In this document: positions 43,430-52,175 of the stretch, in pieces
How positions within the stretch are numbered: position 1 is the stretch's first letter
Layout of the letters: the number at the start of each line of letters is the position of its first letter
Source: an uncultured Nitrospira sp.
Lineage (GTDB): Bacteria > Nitrospirota > Nitrospiria > Nitrospirales > Nitrospiraceae
Length of the DNA stretch: 64,000 nucleotides
Reading direction: 5' to 3'
NCBI GenBank assembly: GCA_902500715.1
Contig: CABVRO010000004.1
Span: 1-64,000 of the forward strand
Notes under the pieces: generated by a model
Database searches by the model: none
Told to the model about the DNA's origin: nothing
What the model saw: the letters and a program-made list of their open reading frames with translations, nothing else
Position numbers and translations under genes: made by a program

Positions 43430-44989
43430 ATGCCTCATGCTCTTTCAACGGCCAGAACGATGAACGCGGAACCTCCGATGGATCTTCCCCAGCTGCGCAC
43501 ACCTTGCGTCATGGTCATCTTCGGGATCGATGGTGACCTGGCGAAACGGAAACTGATGCCCGCAGTCTACAATCTCATGGCCGGCCATTTTTTGCCGGAG
43601 GGGTTCGCTATCGTAGGGCTGGACCGTCCCGAGATGACGACGATGGAGTTTCGCGAGAAGTTGGATCGGGTAATGGGCGACTATCTGCCGGCGACCGTGG
43701 ATCGATCGGTTTGGCAGGCGTTATCGGAGCGTGTGCATTACCTGGCCGGGGATTTCCAGGAGGGCGCCACCTATCGACGGTTGAATGAGTTGTTACAGCG
43801 GGTCGATGCGTCCGCGGGTACCCAGGGCAACTATATTTTTTACATGGCCACCATCCCCGGGCTGTTCGGGCAAATCGTGACGCATCTGGGCGAGTATGGC
43901 CTGACGGTCGAACGTGAGGACACGTGGCGTCGCGTCGTCATCGAAAAACCGTTCGGACACGACCTGGAATCGGCGCGGGCGCTGAACCACGAACTCCAAC
44001 GGGTCTTGCAGGAACGGCAGATCTACCGGATCGATCACTATCTCGGGAAGGAGACGGTGCAGAATATTCTGGTCTTCCGGTTTGCCAACGGCATCTTCGA
44101 GCCGGTCTGGAATCGCCAGTACATCGACCATGTGCAAATCACCGTTGCGGAGAGTCTCGGGGTGGAACATCGGGGCCACTATTATGAGCAGGCCGGTGCG
44201 TTGCGGGATATGGTGCCGAACCATCTGCTACAACTGCTCTGCTTTCTCGCGATGGAACCGCCCAACTCCTTTGCCGCCGATGCCGTACGCGACGAAAAGG
44301 CCAAGGTGTTGCGCGGGGTCGTGCCGTTGAGTTCGCTGGACGTGCTGCGGTTTGTTGCGTTCGGGCAGTATGGCCCTGGCACGTCCGACGGGAAGGCGGT
44401 GATGGGGTATCGGTCGGAGCCGCATGTAGGGTCTGAGTCGATGACCGAGACCTATGTGGCGATGAAGCTCTTCATCGATAACTGGCGCTGGGCCGGGGTC
44501 CCGTTTTATCTCCGGACCGGGAAGCGGATGACCAGGCGGTTGACGGAGATTGTGGTGCAGTTTAAGCGGGCGCCGTTCATGTTGTTTAGAAAAACTCAGG
44601 TGGATCGATTGGTTCCGAACGTGCTCGTGATCCGCATCCAGCCTGATGAAGGCATTTCCCTGCGTTTCGATGCCAAGGTGCCGGGACCGACGGTGCGAAT
44701 CGGCACGGTGGACATGGACTTCCAGTATGCCGATTATTTCGGCAATGCCCCCCAGACCGGCTACGAAACGCTGCTGCACGATGCCATGGCCGGGGACGCC
44801 ACGCTCTTCCAACGCGCCGACAATATCGAACTGGGGTGGGCGGTCGTACAAACCATTCTCGACGTGTGGAAGTCCCTTCCCGGACCGGCGGCGTTCCCGA
44901 ATTACCCGTGTGGAAGCTGGGGGCCGCCGGAGGCGGAGGCGTTGTTGAAGCGTGAAGGGCGGGAGTGGTGGAATGGAGGGCAGGCCTAG
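43430..44989 (+). CDS. zwf: Glucose-6-phosphate dehydrogenase
   Basis: A 519-residue G6PD, full family length. [13 protein letters not shown] holds the catalytic His and substrate-binding residues, and [13 protein letters not shown] is typical. The nucleotide-binding turn reads [12 protein letters not shown], where most members have FGASGDL. It makes 6-phosphogluconolactone and NADPH. No lactonase or 6-phosphogluconate dehydrogenase gene is next to it. ATG 43430 has GGAGGG ten bases upstream; ATG 43460 is a shorter alternative. Confidence 0.94.
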   Translation: MPHALSTARTMNAEPPMDLPQLRTPCVMVIFGIDGDLAKRKLMPAVYNLMAGHFLPEGFAIVGLDRPEMTTMEFREKLDRVMGDYLPATVDRSVWQALSERVHYLAGDFQEGATYRRLNELLQRVDASAGTQGNYIFYMATIPGLFGQIVTHLGEYGLTVEREDTWRRVVIEKPFGHDLESARALNHELQRVLQERQIYRIDHYLGKETVQNILVFRFANGIFEPVWNRQYIDHVQITVAESLGVEHRGHYYEQAGALRDMVPNHLLQLLCFLAMEPPNSFAADAVRDEKAKVLRGVVPLSSLDVLRFVAFGQYGPGTSDGKAVMGYRSEPHVGSESMTETYVAMKLFIDNWRWAGVPFYLRTGKRMTRRLTEIVVQFKRAPFMLFRKTQVDRLVPNVLVIRIQPDEGISLRFDAKVPGPTVRIGTVDMDFQYADYFGNAPQTGYETLLHDAMAGDATLFQRADNIELGWAVVQTILDVWKSLPGPAAFPNYPCGSWGPPEAEALLKREGREWWNGGQA

Positions 44990-45021
44990 CCTGCCGGTGC
45001 GAGTCAACGACGAGGTGGAAC

Positions 45022-45567
45022 ATGGGGCAGGGTACGACGGACATCGCCACATTGGCAGGGGGCTGTTTCTGGTGTCTTGAAGCCGTGTACGACCAGGTGA
45101 AGGGGGTGCAGTCGGTCGAGTCGGGATATATCGGCGGGCAGGTAGATGCCCCCACGTATGAGCAGGTATGTAGCGGGCGCACGGGGCATGCAGAGGCCGT
45201 GCGGATCACGTTCGATCCGCGGGTGGTGACATATCGTGATCTCTTGAACGTATTGTTCGTGATTCACGATCCGACGACGCTCAATCGGCAGGGCAACGAC
45301 ACCGGTACGCAGTATCGGTCCGGTATCTTTTATCATTCCCCGGAGCAGCAGCAGATTGCTCAGGAGGTGATTGCTGCCGTCACGCGCGAGCGCGTCTATC
45401 CCAATCCGATTGTGACCGAAGTGGTGCCGGCGACCCGGTGGTATGAGGCCGAAGCCTATCACCAGGAGTATTTTGCACGGAATCCGTTTGAGGGCTACTG
45501 CGCCTACGTCGTCGGACCCAAAGTGGCCAAGTTTCGTCAGCACTATGCGTCGTTGCTCAAGGCGTAA
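45022..45567 (+). CDS. msrA: Peptide-methionine (S)-S-oxide reductase
   Basis: A 181-residue MsrA with the catalytic GCFWCLEAVY near residue 14 and the family blocks GYIGGQVDAPTYEQVCSG and YHQEYFARNP. It repairs oxidised methionine in proteins. ATG 45022 is preferred to the 44965 frame because GAGG lies upstream and the family starts there. It follows zwf by 32 bases, which would supply NADPH for the thioredoxin system that recharges it. Confidence 0.94.
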   Translation: MGQGTTDIATLAGGCFWCLEAVYDQVKGVQSVESGYIGGQVDAPTYEQVCSGRTGHAEAVRITFDPRVVTYRDLLNVLFVIHDPTTLNRQGNDTGTQYRSGIFYHSPEQQQIAQEVIAAVTRERVYPNPIVTEVVPATRWYEAEAYHQEYFARNPFEGYCAYVVGPKVAKFRQHYASLLKA

Positions 45568-45591
45568 CGCCGGGCAAGAAGGGTTCTGTCG

Positions 45592-46029
45592 CTACGAAGG
45601 TTTGAACAGGCGCAGCAGTCCGTCCCGAATGTCCTGAAGGATGCTGGGTTGTTGAGTGATGTGGTGTCGTTTGACGAGCAGTTCCGCTTGCGGCGGGCAA
45701 AACGGCCACTCGATCGTGCTTTTGCCTTGGACCTGGGCGATGATCACCTCGCCCGACTCATCTTCTGAGGGGGAATGGGTCACAATGAGCGGGTCTTTCG
45801 GATCGAGCATGCAGGTCGCCTCGTAGCCGGCCTGCCGGTAGCGGTCAGGTTCAAAGAGCGATACCTTGTGGGCTCCGCTGGAGAAGACGGTATCACCTTC
45901 GCGAATCGGCCCTTCCGGCGCAAGGGAATAGAGCAACATCGGGGTGAGGATGATCACGCCGGCTGCGGCCGCGATCGACCACAGCGGGGGCTCGGCTCCA
46001 GCCCGGCGGGATGGTGTGGACCGCTTCAT
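45592..46029 (-). CDS. Membrane-anchored hypothetical protein
   Basis: From ATG 46029 (AAGGAGG 12 bases upstream), a 145-residue protein with a basic start (MKRSTPSRRAGAEP), one membrane helix (WSIAAAAGVIILTPMLLYSL), and a periplasmic part with two Cys (TCMLDPKDP, FCPPQAE), perhaps disulfide-linked. No family recognised. Convergent with msrA. Confidence 0.65.
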   Translation of the reverse strand: MKRSTPSRRAGAEPPLWSIAAAAGVIILTPMLLYSLAPEGPIREGDTVFSSGAHKVSLFEPDRYRQAGYEATCMLDPKDPLIVTHSPSEDESGEVIIAQVQGKSTIEWPFCPPQAELLVKRHHITQQPSILQDIRDGLLRLFKPS

Positions 46030-46151
46030 GTCGCCGGCCGGCCTCCTTCGATGGGACTTGCGTCCCCGTAGCAAACTGATTCACACTCACGTCCCCGCGC
46101 ACCTCGGTCATCTTACCCGATGCGACGGAGAAAGGCGCGCCGCAACAGTCC

Positions 46152-46295
46152 ATGGTCTATTGTCCAATGTGTTCAGGTGAGGCCAAGCGGGTGTCCCGTC
46201 ATGGTTGGCGGGATTTTTTTATGCATCTCATCGGGTTCTATCCATTTCGCTGCACCATTTGCGTCTACCGGTTTCGTCTCCGCCGTCGAACCTAG
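46152..46295 (+). CDS. Tiny zinc-ribbon protein, 47 residues (first of a pair)
   Basis: The sequence starts MVYCPMCSGEAKRVSRHGW and continues through DFFMHLIGFYPFRCTICVYR to a basic end. C4/C7 and C34/C37 form two CxxC pairs. It shares 26 of 47 residues with the gene at 46514, including CxxCSG, DFF, LIG, YPFRC and the basic tail. GCCGGG/CCCGGC just after the stop could form a hairpin. No strong ribosome site. Role unknown. Confidence 0.6.
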   Translation: MVYCPMCSGEAKRVSRHGWRDFFMHLIGFYPFRCTICVYRFRLRRRT

Positions 46296-46513
46296 CCGGG
46301 CTAATCCCGGCACACTGCCTTGCCTGGCACCTCTGCGCACTGATCGAGCAACCGGGATCGTGTCACGTTGAGACGACTGCCGTCGCCGAGTAACGACGAA
46401 CACGTCGTGCAAACTGGACTTGCATGGTCCTAGGATGTTTCAGTAGGATATTTCCTTCCAAACACGGACGATTGGAAGCAGTGGACCGGATCTTCACCCA
46501 GTGAGAGCGTACG

Positions 46514-46657
46514 ATGTCGTATTGCGGCAAATGTTCAGGATATACGAAGCGTTCCCGCCGCCAAGGCTTGCTGGACTTTTTCTTCTTCCTGATCGGCTAC
46601 TATCCCTTTCGGTGCTTGCGCTGCGGCCGTCGAACCCATCTCCGCCAGCGGATCTGA
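46514..46657 (+). CDS. Tiny zinc-ribbon protein, 47 residues (second of a pair)
   Basis: MSYCGKCSGYTKRSRRQG starts the protein; C4/C7 and C34/C37 (RCLRCGRR) form the zinc site around a hydrophobic centre (LLDFFFFLIGYYPF). It is a paralogue of the gene 219 bases upstream, equal in length to the residue. The hydrophobic middle and basic ends could place it at a membrane or RNA surface. Unknown function. Confidence 0.62.
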   Translation: MSYCGKCSGYTKRSRRQGLLDFFFFLIGYYPFRCLRCGRRTHLRQRI

Positions 46658-46804
46658 TTTCCGGTACTGCTCCGGCGATCCCTTCCAGCGATGTTTCGTA
46701 TCCTGCAGGGTATTCTTCTGTTTAGCCACTCGATGTGGAGCATCCGAGTGTTCGCACGCCAACCGGGTTTTTCCGCATCCTGCTAGAGGCAGCCGCGCGT
46801 CGGG

Positions 46805-47680
46805 TTAGAGCAAATCGTCTTCAGTATCGCTCGCGGCCGGTTCTCTTGGGCAAGCATCTGCCTTGAGCGATGAGAAGTCGAACAGAGTTCGATCCAACAA
46901 CAGCGACGGGGCGATATTGCCGAGGGCGGCAAACATACTGTCGTTGGAACCCGGGAACCGTTGGTTCCAGTCCCGCAGTAAGGTCTTGACCTGCTTTCGT
47001 TTGAGGTCCTCCTGTGAGCCACAGAGGTCGCAGGGGATGATCGGAAACTGGAGCAATGCGGCGTACTGCGCCAGATCGGCCTCCTTCACATAAGCCAAGG
47101 GGCGGATAACCACATGGCGGCCGCTTTTCGAACGCAGCTTGGGCGGCATGGCCTTCATCTTGCCGGTGAACAACAGATTCAGCAGCAGCGTTTCCAGAAT
47201 GTCATTGCGGTGATGGCCAAGGGCAATCTTGGTGGCGCCCAGTTCCGTGGCCAGCCGGTAGAGATGGCCGCGCCGGAGGCGCGAGCAGAGTGAACAGGTG
47301 GTTTGGCCTTCGGGGATGAGGCGTTTGACGACGGAGTAGGTATCGCGTGTTTCGATATGGAAGGGCACGCCGCGCCTGGTCAGGTATTCCGGAAGGACAT
47401 GGGCGGGGAACCCCGGTTGCTTCTGATCCAGGTTGACGGCAATGATGTCGAAATGGATCGGCGCACGGCTGCGGATCGACAGCAGGATCTCCAGGAGCCC
47501 GTAACTGTCTTTCCCGCCGGAAAGGCAGACCATGACCTTGTCGCCTTCCTCGATCATGCGGTAGTCGGCAATGGCTTGTCCCACCAGGCGGCAGAGGCGG
47601 GTGTGCACGCGTTCGATCTCGTCGGCGGGCCTGGGCGGCTGCACGGTGCTTGCGGATGTTGGCATCGTCGTAGGCTTCAT
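46805..47680 (-). CDS. ttcA: tRNA 2-thiocytidine-32 biosynthesis protein TtcA
   Basis: A PP-loop tRNA thiolase of about 291 residues. It has the ATP-binding [22 protein letters not shown] as the first Cys pair, [16 protein letters not shown], and the later CDLC that completes the Fe-S site. It converts C32 to 2-thiocytidine in some tRNAs. The frame extends to 47737, but ATG 47680 gives the usual N terminus. It faces the phosphatase gene across 78 bases. Confidence 0.93.
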   Translation of the reverse strand: MKPTTMPTSASTVQPPRPADEIERVHTRLCRLVGQAIADYRMIEEGDKVMVCLSGGKDSYGLLEILLSIRSRAPIHFDIIAVNLDQKQPGFPAHVLPEYLTRRGVPFHIETRDTYSVVKRLIPEGQTTCSLCSRLRRGHLYRLATELGATKIALGHHRNDILETLLLNLLFTGKMKAMPPKLRSKSGRHVVIRPLAYVKEADLAQYAALLQFPIIPCDLCGSQEDLKRKQVKTLLRDWNQRFPGSNDSMFAALGNIAPSLLLDRTLFDFSSLKADACPREPAASDTEDDLL

Positions 47681-47758
47681 GGCCCGGCATTGTAGCGCAA
47701 CCGGGGTCGTGATTGGGATAGCTGTTATCAGGGGCATTCAGACCGACAGGCTGAGGCG

Positions 47759-48226
47759 ATGACGTCGATTCTGTTCGTATGCTCGGGCAATATTTTCAGA
47801 AGCCTTGTGGCCGAATATGCATTGAAGGCTCAGCTCGGCCCGCGGGCCGGGTACCTCATCGGATCCGCCGGCATCGAGGCGTCCCCGCAGGAGATCCATC
47901 CCGAGGTCCTGGCGGGCCTTTGTGAGAAAGGGGTCGATCCGTCCCGCCACCGTCAGCGGAAACTGACGCGCGACTTGACCGAGACAACCGCCGTCGTCAT
48001 CGCCATGGGTCGGAACCATCAGGCCTGGATTCGCCGGGAATTCGGCCGAGAAGTCCCCCTCTTCAATCACGTATGTTACGGAATCGATCAGCCGATTCTG
48101 GACATTCATGAGATCATCCCTGACTGGCGGGATCGGCCGGATCGATCGCGTGATTATCTGCGTTTCGTCATCGACCACATCTGGGGCGGAATGCCCCTTC
48201 TGCTCGATAGTCTGCCCGCTCTGTAA
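47759..48226 (+). CDS. Low-molecular-weight protein-tyrosine-phosphatase-like protein
   Basis: A 155-residue protein with the P-loop VCSGNIFRSLVAE (Cys8, Arg14, CX5R) at the N terminus and a C-terminal Asp in ILDIHEIIPDW, taken as the general acid. The family is that of low-molecular-weight tyrosine phosphatases and arsenate reductases. LMW phosphatases regulate capsule or signalling kinases. No tyrosine kinase is close. The usual CxGNxCRSP reads CSGNIFRSL here. Confidence 0.83.
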   Translation: MTSILFVCSGNIFRSLVAEYALKAQLGPRAGYLIGSAGIEASPQEIHPEVLAGLCEKGVDPSRHRQRKLTRDLTETTAVVIAMGRNHQAWIRREFGREVPLFNHVCYGIDQPILDIHEIIPDWRDRPDRSRDYLRFVIDHIWGGMPLLLDSLPAL

Positions 48227-48350
48227 TCCGTCACCGGCATTCCCTGTAGCCACAAAGGCAAGTGTTGGTTCTAATGGCTCGTCGTTCGCGGGTTTTCCCT
48301 GAGTGGTGGATCTTGGTCGAGGGGGATCGCTCTGCATAATTTCCATGAGC

Positions 48351-48359
48351 TGCTATAGT
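48351..48359 (+). promoter_or_regulatory. Extended -10 promoter before the metallopeptidase gene
   Basis: TGCTATAGT, an extended -10, lies about 50 bases before the ATG at 48408. No good -35 precedes it. The same TGCTATAGTTG is before the Pal-like gene. Confidence 0.45.
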
Positions 48360-48407
48360 TGAAGCAGAACAAAATGGCGCCGAACGGGGCTTTTTGGTGG
48401 TTAGACG

Positions 48408-49469
48408 ATGGGGCGGACAAAGACTCATAGAAAACAAGGAATCGGCGCGACCGATCCTGCCCCCGTGTGGACGGAGTGGACCGACGAAGAGATTCTCGAT
48501 CTGCGCATGTGCGATCTGGACCTGCGCCTTGAAGGCACGTTCTATCAAGAGCCCATCGCGCAGCTCGCTCATGAGTTGGAGTCGCGCAGGCTTGCCTTCC
48601 GGCCGCACTTCTGGATCTCGGACGAGTGGTTCACGCCGGACGGAGTCCCCGGAATTGCCGTGCCGTTTTATCTGGCGCATCCCCGGCTCGCTAAACTGGA
48701 AGCCAACCAAATGTTGGAAGTGGAAGGCGGCACCAGGGACTGGTGCATGCGGATTCTCCGGCACGAAGCCGGCCATGCCATTGAAAACGCCTACCTGCTC
48801 CGTCGTCGTCGTCGTCGCCAGAAACTCTTCGGACGTTCGTCCCAGCCCTACCCCGAGTATTACACGCCGCGCCCCTATAGCCGGAGTTTCGTGCGCCACC
48901 TGGATGTCTGGTATGCCCAGAGCCATCCGGATGAAGACTTCGCTGAAACCTTCGCCGTGTGGCTCGATCCGCAGTCGCTCTGGAAGGAACGGTATCGAGG
49001 CTGGCCGGTGATGAAGAAGCTGGACTTCATGGACCGACTTATGAGTGAGCTGGCGGGCACTCCGCCGGTTGTGACCGGGCGGCAACTGCTGGACCCGCTC
49101 CCGCGCATCTATAAGACCCTCCGGGATCACTACGAGGAGAAGCGGAAGCACTACGGGATCGGGCGTGCGCCGTCGTATGACACGGACTTGAAGAAACTGT
49201 TTTCCGACGGACCGGTCCATGCCAAAAATCCCAGCGCCGCCGAGTTTCTCCGTCGCACGAGAAAAGAAATCCGTCGTCGCGTCGCTGAATGGACCGGCGA
49301 ATATCAGTACACCATCGATCAGGTGTTGGAAGGCATGATCGAACGATGTCAGGCGTCGAAATTACACCTGACCCAGCACAAAGAGCAGGCCAAGCTGGAT
49401 TTTGCGATTCTCCTGACAGTGCAGACCATGAACTATCTGCACAGCGGCCGGCATAAGGTGGCACTATGA
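48408..49469 (+). CDS. Putative zinc metallopeptidase (HEAGH, gluzincin-like)
   Basis: A 353-residue cytoplasmic-looking protein without signal peptide. HEAGHAIEN at 119-127 gives the HExxH zinc site (His119, Glu120, His123). HPDEDFAETFAVWLDP at 173-188 offers Glu180 as the third zinc ligand, the usual arrangement in gluzincins. A run of six arginines (about 132-137) follows the first motif. The rest is helical and charged. It matches the poorly studied putative zinc-binding metallopeptidase group. The stop overlaps the ATP-grasp start by four bases, so they are made together. Substrate unknown. Confidence 0.8.
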   Translation: MGRTKTHRKQGIGATDPAPVWTEWTDEEILDLRMCDLDLRLEGTFYQEPIAQLAHELESRRLAFRPHFWISDEWFTPDGVPGIAVPFYLAHPRLAKLEANQMLEVEGGTRDWCMRILRHEAGHAIENAYLLRRRRRRQKLFGRSSQPYPEYYTPRPYSRSFVRHLDVWYAQSHPDEDFAETFAVWLDPQSLWKERYRGWPVMKKLDFMDRLMSELAGTPPVVTGRQLLDPLPRIYKTLRDHYEEKRKHYGIGRAPSYDTDLKKLFSDGPVHAKNPSAAEFLRRTRKEIRRRVAEWTGEYQYTIDQVLEGMIERCQASKLHLTQHKEQAKLDFAILLTVQTMNYLHSGRHKVAL

Positions 49470-50488
49470 GACGATTGCGCGTGCTTGTATTGATGCACAA
49501 GGATCTTGTGCCCCCTGACCAACTCAACGGACAGGATCTTGAAGGGGCGGCCTGGAGGACCGAGTACGATGTCGTGTCCACCCTTCGGAAACTCGGCCAC
49601 GAGGTGCAGCCGCTCGGGGTCAAGAGCGATCTGGAAGTGATTCGTGCGGCCGTCGAAGATTGGAAGCCTCATATCGCGTTTAATTTGCTGGAGGAGTTCG
49701 ACGGGCGGGCGGTCTATGACCAGAACGTGGTGTCCTACCTCGAGTTGATGCGCATCCCCTATACCGGCTGCAATCCACGCGGCCTCATGCTGGCGCGCGA
49801 CAAGGCGCTGGCGAAGCAGGTGATGTCGTACCATCGTATTCCGTACCCGGAGTTCATGGTGGTGCCTCTGCATCGCATGGTGCGGCGACCCAAATACCTG
49901 CCTTTCCCGTTGATTGTGAAGTCGATCAGTGAAGAGGCATCGCTGGGGATTTCGCAGGCCTCGATTGTCGATGACGATGAGAAGTTGCGGGAACGGGTGG
50001 CATTTATCCACGACAATGTCGGCACTGGAGCCCTCATCGAGCGGTACATCGAAGGACGCGAGCTCTATGTCGGGGTGATGGGCAATGCGCACCTGCAAGT
50101 GTTTCCGGTCTGGGAACTCGTGATGGACAAGATGCCGGATGAGGCCCGCCGCATCGCGACGGAGCGGGTGAAGTGGAGCCGCAAGTACCAGGACAAGTAC
50201 GGCATCTGCTCGTGCGAAGCGAGGAACCTCCCGGACGGCGTTGTCGATCATATTCAGCACTTGGCGAAACGTGTCTATCGCGCGTTAGGGTTGAGCGGCT
50301 ACGCCCGCATCGATATGCGAATGGACAAGGACGGTCACGTCTACGTGCTCGAAGCCAATCCCAATCCTCAGATCGCCAGCGGCGAAGATTTTGCCGACTC
50401 GGCCGAAAAAGCCGACCTCGCCTACAAAGACCTCCTGCAGGAATTGTTGCATGTCGGTCTTCGATGGCGACCTGCCCAAGCCGCCTAG
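49466..50488 (+). CDS. ATP-grasp protein of the D-Ala-D-Ala ligase type
   Basis: A 340-residue ATP-grasp enzyme. The N domain has FNLLEEFDGRAVYDQNVVSYLE and PYTGCNPRGLMLARDK; the ATP domain has PLIVKSISEEASLGI and LIERYIEGRELYVGV; metal ligands lie in GYARIDMRMDKDGHVYVLEANPNP. Enzymes of this fold join D-alanines or other carboxylates to amines. No mur genes are near, so it is unlikely to be the wall Ddl. It is translationally coupled to the metallopeptidase. Its product is unknown. Confidence 0.85.
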   Translation: MRRLRVLVLMHKDLVPPDQLNGQDLEGAAWRTEYDVVSTLRKLGHEVQPLGVKSDLEVIRAAVEDWKPHIAFNLLEEFDGRAVYDQNVVSYLELMRIPYTGCNPRGLMLARDKALAKQVMSYHRIPYPEFMVVPLHRMVRRPKYLPFPLIVKSISEEASLGISQASIVDDDEKLRERVAFIHDNVGTGALIERYIEGRELYVGVMGNAHLQVFPVWELVMDKMPDEARRIATERVKWSRKYQDKYGICSCEARNLPDGVVDHIQHLAKRVYRALGLSGYARIDMRMDKDGHVYVLEANPNPQIASGEDFADSAEKADLAYKDLLQELLHVGLRWRPAQAA

Positions 50489-50492
50489 CGGA

Positions 50493-50604
50493 TGTTCAAA
50501 CGGGCTTGCGGCTGCGTTCTCGCTTCGCTCAGACCCTCAACGTACCGCAAAGGTACGCCTCGCCTCCTCGCTTCGCTGCGGCCTCGCTGGAAACCCGTTT
50601 GAGC
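50493..50604. repeat. Dyad repeat element, copy A
   Basis: The ends are inverted: TGTTCAAACGGGC at 50493-50505 and AAACCCGTTTGAGC at 50591-50604. A central hairpin CGTACC-GCAAA-GGTACG lies at 50541-50557. Unit words CTTCGCT occur on both sides. It starts right after the ATP-grasp stop. It matches copy B at 51910 in the GTAC core and CTTCGCT words. The following 50605-50718 may be a decayed part and carries no gene. Confidence 0.7.
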
Positions 50605-50718
50605 GGCTGTGGAATCTGACGTGAAGTGCTCGATGTGCTTGTGGCGCCGTTCTCGCGGCACTCACATTCTCGACATGCTCAGTGCAGTTCGCCGGAGCTG
50701 TTCATCCCTGCGGCCCTG

Positions 50719-51270
50719 CTACGGCCCCCAACGGATGCCGAAGAGCAACGCGACGCTGGTGTTGTCGTCAGGGACCGGGGCCGAGAGGGTGAGGTGGTGC
50801 AGGTTGACCATGAGGGTGGTCGAGAAGGCGATTTTGGGGCCGACCTGATATTCCAGCGATAGGCCCAGGGGAATGAAATGACTCGTGTCGTTGCGATCGA
50901 CTTTGGTGGGGCCGCTGCCCCGGTTGAGGTCTGCGTGGAGAATGCCTAGTCCCGCGAACGGCACCAGATTGAATCCGCTATTCAGGCGAAGATGATACTT
51001 CGCGACTCCCGCGATGCCGATCTGTGTCAGGTCCCCGACCGGCGTGAAGAGCGCCATCCCGCCGAACGAAAAATTCTGGTCCATGTAGTAATCGAGTCCG
51101 AAGCCGAGCGCGAAGGTGGTGTCGTTGGTGGTGCCGCTCCAGAGGCCGAGATCGGTGCTGAAGCCCCAGCGTGGATCCTGCAGCTCTGCGGCTGTGGTCG
51201 GTGCGGCCCAGAGAATGCCGAGGAAGGCGAGGCCGATGAACAGCGCTCGAATACGTCGCATAGGTGTCAT
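50719..51270 (-). CDS. Outer-membrane beta-barrel-like protein
   Basis: From ATG 51270 (GGAG upstream), a 183-residue protein with a signal peptide (IRALFIGLAFLGILWAAPTTAA) followed by alternating aromatic/Gly strands (WGFSTDLGLWSG, FALGFGLDYYMDQNF, FNLVPFAGLGILHADL) and an end LLFGIRWGP typical of an eight-strand porin-like barrel. It resembles OmpW/OmpX-type proteins. Role unknown. It lies between the two dyad repeats. Confidence 0.75.
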   Translation of the reverse strand: MTPMRRIRALFIGLAFLGILWAAPTTAAELQDPRWGFSTDLGLWSGTTNDTTFALGFGLDYYMDQNFSFGGMALFTPVGDLTQIGIAGVAKYHLRLNSGFNLVPFAGLGILHADLNRGSGPTKVDRNDTSHFIPLGLSLEYQVGPKIAFSTTLMVNLHHLTLSAPVPDDNTSVALLFGIRWGP

Positions 51271-51416
51271 GGTTCTCCAACTCACGGTGATGGGGTTCTA
51301 TGTAGCATAGGCCTTTCCGACGGACAAGCAATTGACGCCCTGTGGTGGTTCTCCGTCCAGGGTTGTCAACGCGCGCGGGCCTCCAGTATGCTTGGACCTC
51401 TTTCGGGAGGATGAGT

Positions 51417-51911
51417 ATGCCAAAAGGAGCCATGACGCCGGCCGAAGTGGCCGACGCCTTATACAAGCTGATTCCACGCCGGGTTTCGGTTGAGCTGTTG
51501 AGCGAATATGGCATCGAGGGCCAGGAGGATCATGAGGAGACGATGACGCGGGAGCTCCTCTCGTTCACGCTCTACTGGGTTCATGCGGCCGTCAATGCCC
51601 ACATTCCACGGAAGTACCGCGAGGTATTGTTCCAGCGGGTGCTGGAATTGATTCAGCAGGATTGGGCCGCGACGTTCAAGCTCGAGTCGGCGAAGTGGGA
51701 GGACTATCTGATCGAAATGGAGGAACGGCGCGCGCTCTATGCGCCGGTAGGGGATTACGAAGGCGGCGCCATCGCCGCCTCCGAGGAAATCTCAGATCTA
51801 CTCGAAAGTCAGGGCCTGATTCAGCCCGAGGATCGGCCGAAGTTGCTCGTGCTCCTGCCCGATCTGGTGCCGCTGGACAAGTATCAGGAATTGCTGAGCC
51901 AGTGCGTGTAG
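51417..51911 (+). CDS. Hypothetical helical protein, 164 residues
   Basis: ATG 51417 has GGGAGG six bases upstream; the longer frame to 51342 is not needed. The sequence (MPKGAMTPAEVADALYKLIPRR) is soluble and mostly helical with many acidic residues. I recognise no family. The last codon and stop overlap the left end of dyad repeat copy B, so the repeat may have changed its C terminus. Confidence 0.6.
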   Translation: MPKGAMTPAEVADALYKLIPRRVSVELLSEYGIEGQEDHEETMTRELLSFTLYWVHAAVNAHIPRKYREVLFQRVLELIQQDWAATFKLESAKWEDYLIEMEERRALYAPVGDYEGGAIAASEEISDLLESQGLIQPEDRPKLLVLLPDLVPLDKYQELLSQCV

Positions 51912-52097
51912 GCTGTTGAAAAAGTCCGCCAGCGGCGTTCTCGCAAGACACGGCCGCCTCACCGACTCGGCGGCGTTCACAAACGTGACGCACTTTATTC
52001 AGTGCGTCGTGAACCTCAGCGGTTCAACGTACCCAGAGGGTACGCTTTCACCGCTTCGCTGGCTGCGGCCTTGCTGGACAGCCGTTTTGAACAGCCT
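51910..52097. repeat. Dyad repeat element, copy B
   Basis: AGGCTGTTGAAAAAGTCCG at 51910-51928 and CAGCCGTTTTGAACAGCCT at 52079-52097 are imperfect inverted ends. A perfect hairpin CGTACCC-AGA-GGGTACG lies at 52028-52044. It is longer than copy A (188 against about 112 bases) but shares the core and the words CTTCGCT and GCTGGA near the right end. No ORF of its own. Resembles a non-coding mobile or extragenic palindromic repeat. Confidence 0.72.
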
Positions 52098-52175
52098 ACA
52101 ATCGGTACTGAGATAGACGGTGAAAATCTGAGCGTTGCGACGTGCCCGTCGTGCTTACGAGGTTGTCATGGTCGG

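Noticed and set aside
50493-52097. Composite transposon or insertion sequence bounded by the two dyad repeats
   Set aside because: The copies are of unequal length and diverged; there is no transposase frame and no clear target-site duplication. Kept only as a repeat family.
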